64,000 bases of DNA, taken from positions 86,867 through 150,866 of the forward strand of contig WIDE01000059.1 in assembly GCA_015039315.1 (NCBI GenBank), written 5' to 3'. The translations under genes were made by a program, and so were the position numbers. Shown in pieces: positions 11,782-23,368 of the stretch; the stretch's first letter is position 1, and every line of letters starts with the position of its first letter. Source of the stretch: Clavulina sp. PMI_390. Its lineage: Eukaryota > Basidiomycota > Agaricomycetes > Cantharellales > Hydnaceae. The notes below the pieces were generated by a model, which was not told where the DNA came from, searched no databases, and saw nothing but the letters and a program-made list of their open reading frames with translations.

Positions 11782-14700
11782 TCATGATGGAGGCGCGGTA
11801 AGAGTCATCCCAGCTAGGGATACTCCATCGTCCTCTGAGACTATCGCTTCTGTCGCAAGCGGCTGGACCGTGGCCCCTGGAGCATTGCCGTCAAAGCTTT
11901 TCACTCTCTTCCGTCCATGCCCGTGCATATCAGGCGCATTCACAATCTCTCCGTCCGGACCACCAACATCCTCGTCGTCCCTTACACGCACGCGCGGAGG
12001 ACGCTCAAGGCTTTTGGAGCGCGAGCGTTTTGATGCGCGCCGCTCCATTCCAGCTCCACCGTTCGTGGTCAGATCGGAAAGAGCAGCGGAGGATGTGGAA
12101 AGACTTGAGGGCGTGGGAGATGGTGATGGGGAAGGTGAGCGACTGCGCCGCTTATTCGAGCGGAGCGCCGAATTAGACGTAGCGTACGCAGCGGAAGAGT
12201 GTTGAGGAGGCGCTCGAGGCGCAGGCTGGAGGGGTGTAGTAACGGCGCTGCCATCTTTGCCAGCGTCGACGGATGCCTCCGTAGCAGCATCTAATGGTAA
12301 CCTGGTGGAGCTCTGAGTAGGCGTCAATGTGGTCGCTCCAAGCTGCGGGTTTATACTCAGACTCAGATGGAGGTTGGGGCCATCAGACTGAGCTGGACGT
12401 AATCGAGGATCGGCCACAGAGTTTGCTGACGGGACACGAGGGGGAACAGGGGGCGCTACAGCAGCGCCGTAATTTTGGGTGTTGCCTGTGGCCAGCATGT
12501 TGAGCTGTGCCATTTTGGCAAATGCAAGAGAGGCAGCAACAGTCCCGGCAGCCGCCATCTGCGCTAACCGAGGATCGATGCTTGACATGGGCATAGGGAC
12601 TGTCGGATGTGTTGCGATTGGGGTAGCGACAGGTGCCGAGGTAGGAGTAGGGGTTTTCACAGGCGCAGGTGCGGGCAACTGTCCCAGTTGAGGATTCAGT
12701 GCCGCAATTTGCATACGAGCTGCAGCAGAAAGCGTGGCATTTGACGCTGGGGCAGTAGGGAGGGGAATGTGGGCAGGCGCAGTGGGGATAGAAACCGGAG
12801 CGGGGGCGACGACTGGCCGTAATAATGGCGCCGGGCCAAACGTCCCGGCTTGCTGGTGCTGGACAGGCACAGTGGGGGCAGCGGGTTGATTCGAGTTGAT
12901 GACATAGCTCGTCGTGCGTCGTCCATCAGGAGCCACGACGCTTTCCTGGAACTCCCCATATTGCTCATAGTCACTTTCCTCAGCATAATCGTCCCAATCG
13001 AGATCCTCATCATCCTCATCGTCTTCCTCCTCCCCATATGAATAGAACTCGTCATCAGTATAGCCTGGTGTGATGCCCCTCCCATTGTTCACGGGCTCCA
13101 TGTTTTCCGCAAGGTAGCGATCTAGCTCCTCTGTATCCATTTGTCCATGGCGATCCTTGCTCTCCTTTTGAGCCTGCTGTCTCGCCGCCTTTTCTCGCTC
13201 CTTCATCTCCTCCATCGCCCGCATCTTCGCTTTCACCGCCTCCTCGGCGCGGAAGCAGATAGAGCATTGGCACACCATGAGAGGTTCGACAGCTTCGCTC
13301 CACAAGTGCAAGAGGATATTGCGAGCGCTGCGCCCAAGGAAGGAGGCAGAGTGAGGCACTTTGGGCACATCGGCATATGGTTCAATCTGTTCATGAATCA
13401 CTGGACTAGTATCGAATGCGGCAAGTTCCTCGATCACTTCTCGGGCGGTCTTGCGCGCAGAGAAGGCCTGGAGCATGACAAAGGTAGCAGAAGAGGTCGA
13501 CACTGGAGAGACCATTGCCTCTGACGAGGAATTTCGGGGAATGTGAAGGGTGTTCCCGTCTTGGCCTTTCGAGTCGGTGGCCTCAGGACCCGGTGATGGC
13601 GTCGTTCGCATTGTTGTGGAGGGGCTAGGTCGATCACCTGCCACACTCGAAGGGGGCTCCGAGGAGCCATGGCTTCCAGATTTTGGTGAGCTGGAGCCCG
13701 TCTCGGATTGCGCAGAGGTGAACACATTGCGATAGCGACTAGCCCAGTCATACGGGTTCTTCGCCCACGCCTCTGGAGCCAGCAGGAACGCCGGTGTAAG
13801 CAGATCGTCCAACTCTACGCTCATGAGTAGTCGATGTAAGTCTAGGCCGCGTATCTCGGCTGCTGCCTCAACACTGTCAGGCGATCACTGTCAGCAATGG
13901 CGGAGACTAGAGGAAGAAAAAAGACGAAAAAGGCACTCACCGTGCGACACAATTTTTGATAGCAGGGCCGATGAGTGTTCGAAACTGCTGGGTGAACACC
14001 TTGCGCATATCAACCCAAAAGTCAGCACTTGAGCAGGGAGGAATCTCAATGGCGCCCATAGGCCACTCGTTGGCCCATGCTTCATTGAAATCAAAGTACG
14101 GGTGTGCTGCAATATGGCCTCGGCGTACGGCTTCCTCTACGAGTGACACCAGAAGAACAAATTGTTCTTGATCCTCTTGATCGTACGGAGAAATCCAGAG
14201 GCCACTGAGTATTCGCTCCCGTAGGTAAAGTGCCATCCGGCGCGAGCGTAAAAGTCCAAGATATTCAGGGGATGTGGCGATATTGCTGGCCATCATCTCG
14301 TGCTCCTGAGTGATGCGGCCGTACGCATCCGAGAAGCGGGCCTTCTCATGGACAAACTTGTCGTTGATAAAGCCCTGATACTCGGGATCGTTTTCGATGA
14401 ACCACATTTGCTCGGAGATAAAGGAGATGGTCTGTTGAACAAGGCGCGTGTTTCCCCAGTGAAACTCGCGTAGGGCGTTCTGTCCCTGGGGGTATCCTCT
14501 GATGCGCGCAACGGCTCGTTCACCCTCGACGCCACCACCGAAATTGCTGATGATCTCTTTTGAAAGTCGGTCCCAACGACACTGATGACATACGGTTTTG
14601 GCATATTCGAAATACTGAAAGTCGTAGTTTTGCATCATGCTGAACCCGGCCCATCGACCATAGTTATCAATGTCGGTGCGGCGCACGAATTCAGGATCAT

Positions 14701-15451
14701 AGGCATGGGGGAGAGAATCGACCAAGCAGTTGAAGCAGAACGAGTTGCTGTGGTGGGACTTGCAGCATCCGATGTAATCGAGTGGTTTGGTCTGCTCGTA
14801 GTGATCGCTGGTGCCGATGCCACTGGCGTCGTGGAACGCGTTGACGCGACAAGGGATGCATGATGAATTCCAGATGTGGCGGTACATATCGGCGGAGGGC
14901 ATTGGGGTTGCGGTGTTGCGATTTTTGAGGTGGACATTGTGGATGTGGAGAGGGTCAATCGTGCGCACAGCATGCGCCCAGAAAGGCGCGTCATTGACTA
15001 TGATTCACGGCCGGCGTCAACACACAAATTGGGTGTGGTCGTGCCATATGGTCCAGAGGTCTGAAGGAAGGCACTCACTGGCTTTTTCCCAGCCACGGCA
15101 GACGCGCTGGAGGGATTCGTAGGTTTGGGCGTGGACGAACATGGTCCAGATGCGACGATGACCCTCGTGTTTTGGGGCGCGCGTCCATGTACTTGGTATC
15201 TCGAGAGGAGCAAGATCGACCACGGTCTGAGCGATTGAGCTGGAAAAAGAGACAGAATCGCGAGATCAGGATGGGGCGAATCCAGAAATTGTGGTAAATG
15301 GGAGCAAAAGCTTGACGCAAGGCAGGCAAGCAGCAAGGGTGCGCTGAGGCTGACAGACGTACATGATGACTTCGCGGGGCAGCTCTGCCCACGATAAATT
15401 AGAGGGTTTGCTTTTGGCCTTGACGTAGCATTTCTCGAATTGTTCGACCAT
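11782..15451 (-). CDS. F-box-like protein with Cys-rich region and acidic/disordered tail
   Basis: Four exons: 15451-15363, 15239-15079, 14997-13941 and 13873-11782, with consistent phases, giving about 1132 residues. The N-terminus carries a short F-box-like segment (WAELPREVI near residue 23, then a helical stretch ending ESLQRVCRGWEKA), suggesting an SCF ubiquitin-ligase substrate adaptor. Next comes a Cys/His-rich region of about 100 residues (CIPCRVNAFHD, CCKSHHSNSFCFNC, CHQCRW) that could bind zinc. The middle is helical. Exon 4 has a second Cys pair (CQCSICFRAEEAV), a Glu/Lys/Arg-rich helix, a strongly acidic patch (EEEDDEDDEDLDWDD) and long Pro/Ala/Ser-rich disorder with Arg/Ser and Lys/Arg clusters that could act as nuclear localisation signals. 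I do not recognise the full architecture. F-box is the best reading; a plain conserved fungal protein is the alternative. Confidence 0.7.
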
Positions 15452-15843
15452 CGCAGACGGATGCGTGGGGAACGAGTGCCACCAAGCGAATAACCAGCGA
15501 CAACAAAAGGGAAATGACTCTGCCGCGGGTGACGCAGCGCTTGTACCCGGCGGTGCGCAGACCACCCCGGAGCGGACGGAACGTAGAGAGGAGTGCTAGC
15601 TGCTCGATGCCTGAGCAGTTGTCGCCGACAATCGTGACGATGCCCGAAGCGCGGCTCGATGGACAAGGTTCCTTCTGTCACGCAGATGGAGGAGAGTGAC
15701 AAAACAAAGCGCGATTGAAGCCCTGCGCCCACGGCAAACACCCCACAACACCGTCTAATTGGGGGCGCCAATAGCACCGCTTTTTTTCCGCGGGAGATAG
15801 GAAAACCAAAATAAAAAAGTGATACATGTAAAATAGTCTCTCT

Positions 15844-18836
15844 CTACCGCTGATCGACAATGGCCTGAAGGCGATCTGCCGTCTCCGGCGCAAATTTAAA
15901 GACCTCGAGCCGTTCTCCAAAGGCGCCAGTAATCAGCTTGATGCCCGAGCGCAGAGCTGTCCGAATGAAGATCGATCAACCGACGGAGGGCCCGACGGCC
16001 AAGAATATCATCATCAGGCGGACCGTCCAGAAAGAATCCACCCGACGCGGGGGATCGCCAGAACAGCAACAGCATGATATGAATGAGGCGGGCAGGGCAA
16101 CATGAACGTCAGACGAAAATGAACTCGGCTTCTGGTAGCGAAAAAGAGAAACAACGCACCGGTCAACAGGGGTCCAACAAGCTCCGCGATCGCTTGGCTC
16201 TCCTCTTCTCTCCTCGCGTCCATGCGGAGCTGCATTTCATCCTTGCGCTCCTCGCTCAGTTCACTCAGGGGATGTGATTTGAGTGTCTCCTCCTGCAACT
16301 CCTTTGTGTATGCCTCAAGGGCAACAGTGAAGGCTAGGAGTGCCTCCAGGACACGTGGAACATCACGCTGTACAACACCGTATGCGTCTTCCTCTAGTGA
16401 AAATGCTGTTAGATAGGATAGACCTATTGATGTTGTGATTAATTATATCCGCGCGCGTCAGCAAAAAATGCAACTCGGGAGTCATGATGAAAACTCACTC
16501 TCAATGATCCATAAGTCCACCTTGCGCCCACGTAGCACCCCCTTTACTCTCTCGACTGCACTTCCATTCCACCACCACCTCACATCGCTAAGCCAGAACC
16601 TCACCGGCAATGGCAACCGCTTCAGGATCGCGCTGTCCACATCGCTCAGCACTCGCATCGCAGCCTCTTTCGACCGCTTCGGTGCCGCCTCCACTTCCTT
16701 GACCACCCTGTCAAGGGATGAAACCGACGCCGCGAGGCTCGATGGACGTTTTGTTGCAACTGTAGAACCGGAAGCCGTCGAAGACGACGCAGCTGACCCA
16801 CCCTCGCGCAGGAAGATACTAGGAATCTCCCCGAGTGCTGTTGTAGCCCCATCCACCAACCCCCCAAGCACGCTTGTCGCGGCCCCATCACTCGCAAAGC
16901 TATCAACGATCTTTGCAGTCGTCGCAGCGCTCGGGGACGCAGGAACCGCCGGACGGAACACGCTCGCGCCACCAGGCTTGATCATTACACTCGCTCGAGG
17001 CTTTTTCGCCGGTGTCTCTGGCACAGCAGCAGAGGGCGCTGGGGCAGGGGTCGGAGCGGGCATCGATTTCAGGGATGGGGGAGAAGCACCACGTCTGAGC
17101 AAGGTCTGATAGTCTCTCCCAAGAATAAGGAGCGCTTCACGGACGAGCACGGCCCATGCTCCGCTAGTAGCGTATGGCACGCCGTTCAGAGGCGCGCCAG
17201 AGCTGATCGCAGAAGGTGGGTGCGAAGTTTTGAGATCGGAGAAGAGTGCTTTCCGTCGGGCGGTACCAGAAGCAGAAGCAGTTTGGGCGACAACGGAGAG
17301 CTCGTGGAAGGCGTGATACTATTTGTTAGGAAGAATAAGTGAGAATGAATTGAGCCTAGAAAAAATGTCACGCTACTCACTTTGACATATGAGTCCGAAG
17401 TCACAATCCCAGATAATAAGGTATCATTAGGGTTCTCGGCTACAGCGGACATCACAATGGGCTATGGTATGGAAGAAGCACACTAAGTCACGAAGATCTT
17501 ATCACAAAAAAGGACAAAGGGTCATACCTCGGTCATATACCCCTCCAGCAAGACCCTCACGAGCTCCCACATTCCCGCACTGAGGATATTAACTTGCAAC
17601 GACCGATAGCCTAGATCCACCATGGAGCCAATAGAGATGGACTCTTTTCTTGAGGCGAAGAAGGCCATGTAGGGTCTAGACTCCATAATGGTCAGCACAT
17701 ACGAAGTGACAAAAGATAAAGTCTAGAAATACCTGATGAAGGGCAACAGTTTACCGGCTGTATACCACGTCCTCCTAGCACTAAATGTGTATGTCATTGT
17801 GAATACCACGGACATGGTCGCTGAAAAGATGAGGGTTGGGACAATGGAGCCCAGGAGGGAGGACATCAGTTCAGGGCGATGGGGAGGTCGTGTCTACACG
17901 ACATAGGATGACAAAAGAGGATCCGACAACAAAAACGTGTTAGCGAAGAGACCGAGGGGGGTAGTGCGGTTGGACGTACAGTAAACGACGGCCAACGATC
18001 TGCCGAGCGTGACAGGACCAGCGCACGCACGGCATATGCCATAGCAAGAACAACATTGGACATTGTTAGGACAACCCATCTTTCATTCAACATCCAATGG
18101 TACTTCCTGATGGATCGCAACTCAGCTAATCGAGAGAAAGAGTTAAGACCAGTTTGGAACTCACGAGTGTTTAATCCAGATAGAAAGTTCTGGGTCCTCG
18201 ATCTCTCTCATGCCTGTGGATGATGCGTACATGACAGCGAGCACCCATCCTTGCACTGCATATAATGCAACAAACATTCCAGCAGCAGGCGTTAAGTGTC
18301 CCCAGACGCGCGCAGCAGCGGTAGCGTAGTGGCGAGGTGAAGAGGAACGATATTCTTGGCGAAAGAGGAGCCTCAAGGCAACGAAGGAAGGAACAATGCC
18401 AAAGGCATAAATAATGGAGGTTGTGAGCAGGTGTTGCCAGCCAAAGCTAGCAAGGACTTCTCCTGAGGGAACAGTGCGGAAACTGCATCAGAACTGATCG
18501 AACAGTGGTCCTAAGCCATCAAAACGCGTACCTATAATACCCCTTGCTGGAGTGAAAACCCAAAAGGATGTGCTGCCCCAGGTGAAGATCGCAGACAAGA
18601 CGAGCACTCTCAGCATCCGCTGTCTCATCACAGCCTAAGGAAGGTTGCACCAAATAGCATTGAATCCGAAAACACGCGCCAAGTCGACAGTTTCACACCA
18701 AGTTAGAAGTTGAAAGAACGAAAAAGTAGGCGGAGTCACTGACAGTAATGAGCCTGTCATACGAGCCCAGAAAGGATGGCGGTTTGTGCGCTGGACGAAC
18801 ATATATCGAGCGCGTAGTCGTTACTGTAGTCGACAT
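15844..18836 (-). CDS. NDC1: Nucleoporin NDC1 (pore membrane protein)
   Basis: Integral membrane nucleoporin that anchors the nuclear pore complex, and in fungi the spindle pole body, in the nuclear envelope. Ten exons: 18836-18744, 18634-18532, 18462-18165, 18106-17980, 17893-17733, 17675-17528, 17461-17381, 17318-16499, 16393-16160 and 15956-15844; phases close exactly, 725 residues. The first half has about six hydrophobic segments (VLVLSAIFTWGSTSFWVF, GWQHLLTTSIIYAFGIVPSF, MFVALYAVQGWVLAVM, WVVLTMSNVVLAMAYAV, SIVPTLIFSATMSVVFTM). The rest is soluble: SAVAENPND, YHAFHELSVVAQTA, a variable Ala/Ser linker, then EDAYGVVQRDVPRVLEALL and a short C-terminus ending in VDQR, typical of the NDC1 C-terminal domain. 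The last intron is about 200 nt and could hide a small exon. Assigned from motifs and topology. Confidence 0.78.
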
Positions 18837-19393
18837 CGCTATTCAATGCCGACGAAGAATGGTTCTGGCAATGTAGCCACCTGGAGACGCGAGGTCCACG
18901 CTGAGCAAACTTTGGTGTTGTTTGTTCACCAAACACCAACAACGCGGTCATCTCACTCAGGCTTTTGACTTGGAATGCAGAAACAGTTCTATCACACTGC
19001 AGCCCGAAAAAAATTTGTGAATTAACCCCAAAGAAAACATTGGATAGTACAAAGGACATTATACTTGGGACGATGACACGAAGCAAATGGCAGGCGAAGT
19101 CCAAAAGAAAATACGACTCTGAAACCAAAATAATCGCTCATCTGAATTGTAAGGAGAGTGGTGAAGTAACGAAATGAAAGGAGCCATCGACATCCACAGC
19201 TGTGAATATTCTGAGAGCAAGGAGAGCTAGGCAGGGGAAGGAGGCAGCAATACAGAGTCAGTAGTCACCTATCGGGGATCTACCAGCACCAGAGGGCTTA
19301 ATCGTGACGCGAGGTCTATGCACCATGTGCGTACTGCACCCTCTAAATAGACACCACGTCTGTTTGAGCAGTTCTCGCCTAGTTCTTCTTGCT
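18837..19393. other. Intergenic: NDC1 promoter side
   Basis: This 557-base spacer lies upstream of NDC1 and downstream of the DUF6533 gene. I see no coding pattern in it. Confidence 0.5.
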
Positions 19394-21538
19394 TCAGACC
19401 TCGTGGGTTTGTGAAGCAATCTTGTGCAACGGGATAGCGCCATCTTTGACTGTGTCGAAATAGTCGAAGTCGTCATGGAGATCATCCGACGCTTCATCAT
19501 CTCCGTCCTGCGAAACAGTGATGTCGCGTTGGATGTGTACCGTCGTGCCAGGGGCGCGCCTACCGTCACCACTTGGGCCAATCGAGGTTCGCTTGTAGCT
19601 CGAGGCCGTTGGGGGGCGACTCGATCCTTTTTTGTGGTGGCGCCCACGCCCAGCACCGAGGTCGAGCACGCGGGGTTCGTGTCGAGCCGCCCCCGGCCGG
19701 GAATTAACGTGGTGGGAGCTTCGAACACTAGGTAAGGTACCCGAGAAGTCAGTTGGGTGGGCAGTCTCGTGGCTCGTGAAGGCGGTCGATGGGGTGGTGT
19801 ATCCACGTAGGTTGAGGATCACTCGGCTAATGAGGGAGGACCCAAGGCCAATTAGAAGGAAAAGTGGCTTGTACACTGTTGAGCTCTGGGGGAGTACAGA
19901 GATCGTCATCGATTTCCAGGGTCGTAGCGGCGAGGAAAAGCGAAGACGGCATGCAAATCAGTACGGATAAATCTCCAAGGGCGCGGTAGTCGTACTCACG
20001 TTGCCCAAGGTAAACATGACGAGGTTGGCGACTCGCATTGACATAAGCACGATGAACCATAGTAACCCATCCCTAAGAGTCTTCAGCTGGCTTGAACTGT
20101 CTGATAATAAAGCTCATGACCTACATGAGCAAAACTTTCACGAGGCCTGTCCGTTGCAACTTGAAGTATGCTTTGTTAACGGTCATGCCAAACATGATTA
20201 TCTCGGCCAGCAGCTACAGAACAACCCATAGTGACCGGCCATGATGAGGGCGAGTTAACGAACGAGGAAGGCAAAAAGACCCACCGACGGGATCCAAATA
20301 GTCCAGTAGTACTTCGGTAATTTTGAGCCGGGTGTGCAAACTTTCAAGTCGAAAATGACTATGAGGTTTTCTGCAGAACAGTAGCCAGGGAATGAATGTC
20401 AGCCGGCGAGTGAAACTGAAGGCTGCGTGTGGACCTCGTACTTGCGATATGAACCAGGTTTGTCACGGACAATGAAACGGCAGTGATCGTAGATATGGCT
20501 AACAGGATAGCCAAGAAGTATTTGACTTTTCGCTGCCTATCATACATCGCGTGAACCCGAACAGCTATGAGACCTATAGACAGTGAATATGGATCAGACT
20601 CGAGAAGTCTCCTCCCTAGGGCCGAGACATACAGTTCCACTAACATTGAAATGATATGACATGAGCAACCAGGATAGTGGTATGGAAACATTGTCACTCA
20701 CAGACGCGAAGAGCGGGACGAGGCCGACTCCAGTCGTAATTTCTAGGATTTGGCAGCTGAAGGGCAAGGACATTCGTCCATCAGTGACCGACAGTGGTAT
20801 AAGCGATACTGAGAGCTTACGCCTGCCATAAAGAATTGTTAGTCTGAGTTGCAACAGCAGAAGCCGGTTCATCGAATTTACCTTGATGCCACATCTCACA
20901 AAGCCAGAGGCCGCTATTGCACGACGAAGCATAATGAGACTCCTTCAGAAAGCCGGAGTTGCTCTGACATACCACAGAATAATCCACTTTCATGGCGAGG
21001 GCGGGAAGATTTGGTATTAGTGTCAAGGATACCATCGATTTGGTGAACTGGGCCTACATTGATACTATCGGCGTCCAGTAGCGGTTCTGCGTAACAGAAG
21101 ATCAAGATGTTCAGAGTGGTCCAACAAATTGAAGAGAGAAAGCTGGAGCGCATTAGTGGAAGGACACGTACGAAAAGAAATAGCGCCTTGACGATGGAGA
21201 AGTGGGCGGACCAGATGTACTGAACCTGGGATACAATTTCAGCGTGAGCACCCGTAGGTTACGAGAGCACATGTACTCACCTCATCTGCAAATGTAAGCG
21301 CATAATCGAACACATATATAGCAGTTCCAGCGGCTACGTGGGGAAAGGGACGCCCACAAGGGTCGAATCAAGTTCAGTTGAAATCCGAGGCGAGGGTGGT
21401 GCGTCGAAGTTATGCAAGTCAGTTGCCGTAACATGGGGCCAGGGTAAAGCACCCGACAGCTGTCTCACCGAGGAAATGACCCGTCGAATCTGTGGCCTGT
21501 TGAATCGCGAGCAGAGGTGCGAGCTCAGCAGAGGTCAT
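19394..21538 (-). CDS. DUF6533-domain multi-pass membrane protein
   Basis: Member of the large, uncharacterised basidiomycete membrane family marked by the DUF6533 domain. The first exons are clear: 21538-21469 (MTSAELAPLL...), 21333-21281, 21225-21172 and 21086-21058. They join into AIYVFDYALTFADEVQYIW, WSAHFSIVKALFLF and NRYWTPIVS, the hallmark of this domain. Downstream minus-strand exons supply further hydrophobic stretches (RLTILYGRR near 20840, ITTGVGLVPLFASV near 20720, VHAMYDRQRKVKYFLAILLAIST near 20500) and a last long exon ending at 19394. That exon begins with a membrane segment and RVILNLRGY, followed by a Ser/His-rich cytosolic tail with an acidic patch. Middle exon boundaries are not secure. 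The function is unknown; a seven-helix receptor-like role is often suspected for such proteins but is not shown. Confidence 0.7.
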
Positions 21539-23368
21539 CTTGCCTTGGGCGCATCTGGCAAACGGAGCCGGAATAGAGGAAAGGAGGCGAACGTTTTAAG
21601 GGGGGGTCGCTGTTTTTCTTTCTCCCTATATATCATATGGGTGAACCTTAGTAGCATGGTGAATCGGGCCTCCCTGGCGAAAATGTCTGGGAATGTCACT
21701 CAATTGAATGGATGGTGGGCTTATGTATTGAGGCGGACTCTGTGTGGAGCCCCACTGTCGGTCTCGGAAAATTATCCCAAAAGCTCAGTCCGCTTATCTG
21801 AATGGGAGTCCGGGGCCGAGAATACATTTGGGATGACGGGGGAATCCACCTTCACAGTTTGTTTCACTCTTGACCGCCGTGTTCGATTGTCAAACCAGTC
21901 GATTCTTCCTGAGATGAGACCTTCGAGTGGCTGAGACACTAGCAGTGCACAATGCATCGGGTCATCCTACCTCCAGAGACACTAAGTCTTTCCGGTGCCG
22001 CTCGGCGCAGGTGGTCGTTCAATCAGATGGAATATATTATCTCGCAATGCAGCCTATCCTTAACGTGACCGCCGGAACACCGATCTAATGGAGTCAGACT
22101 GTGGGAGCCAGCGCTGAGTTTACCACTGACAGCCATGCTGACAGGCACGGGGCGCGCCTTGGCTGGGCGCCAACGTAAGCTTCAACTCTGCATGAACATA
22201 CTTACACGCTACTAGTTGTAGAAGGGTCTTGAGATAGATGCCTAGGTCTATATACAAAAATACCATAAAACACGACCATCTGGTGGTTTTGAATATGGGA
22301 ATGGGCGAGCCAATTTTTCCCAAAAACCCAAGTGTATCGGCCGCTGCAGAGCCGAGGCCACTTAGTGATGATTTTCATCCTCCGGCCAGGAACGGAGGCA
22401 TGTAAACGTAAGTAATTATCTAGCGGGCGTCGCGATCTCGACATAATACTATCTTTTGTATGTGGTGATTGGCTGCCGTCAGAGTTTGTCCTCGTAGATG
22501 GAGGATCCATCGAATGATCTCGTCTCCCATCGCTAGCCACGTTGTTTCTAGGTAAAAGAGTGACAGAAATAGTGCCGAGTAACGATTTGATCCGTGCAAG
22601 TGAGATCTGACTTCTACGCTTGGAACCACATCTTGGATACGCGCTGCATTACGCGGTATCATGCCGCGTTCTGAGTGGCTTGGCGCAGCAAGGTGGTCCA
22701 CCAATGAATGGATGGTGAGCATTGAGAACATTATAATTGACTGGAACGTCGAAAATCCATATTCGGGGGCCGCCCAAGCGTAACCATATTCGACAGCAGT
22801 CCCGCACAGATTGGAAATATCGCAGAGCCCTGAAAATTGGCATGCCGTACATCAACGGCCCAAGGGAACACCGATAGTGACTTCTAGAAGAGGCTGGCAA
22901 AATAGTTGGACGGCTTCCATCGGGAACAGATCATATCAGGTAGCACAAGAGAGAGGAAATCGGTAGGAGCCCTCACTCAATGTATCTAACCTCTCTCAGA
23001 CACTGATTGAAGATTGAGCAACACATGAATTCGGAGCAGTCGACCCGCGGTTCTACCGACGCTGTTTCATATTATCCCTAAGGATAATGCCGCATAGTTT
23101 GAACCGTCAAAGCGGCCTTGAGCCAGAAATAGTGCAGGCAGGCAGAAAGGATGCCAGACACAGCAGTGACAGCACTGATTAGACAGCCATGCCTCTTCAG
23201 TGCAAGACCATAAAGTGACGTAGAGACTGGCAAAAGCCGATTCATTGGAAGTAGATGTTCTATTGGCGAAAAACGAGATGTAGGAACACTCACTTCAGAC
23301 ACATCAAGAACTGCAGGCGCGCATCTTGTTTGGGCTTATGATCGCTTGTTTGACGACTCTTGCTCAGG
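21539..23368. other. Intergenic with possible minus-strand membrane-protein remnants
   Basis: No complete gene can be built. On the minus strand, short hydrophobic stretches occur around 22500-22900 and 23080-23300 (for example ISAVTAVSGILSACLHYFWL). They resemble pieces of a multi-pass protein of the same general kind as the DUF6533 neighbour. They could be exons of an unrecognised gene or a decayed duplicate. Confidence 0.3.

Noticed and set aside
16435..17109. A 224-codon plus-strand frame opposite NDC1
   Set aside because: It coincides with the Ala/Ser-rich linker of NDC1 in antisense; the NDC1 exon phases close exactly and explain the region.
19394..21538. STE3-type pheromone receptor as the partner of the CaaX peptide
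   Set aside because: The gene carries the DUF6533 signature (ALTFADEVQYIW, NRYWTP) rather than STE3 motifs, so it is not a candidate receptor.
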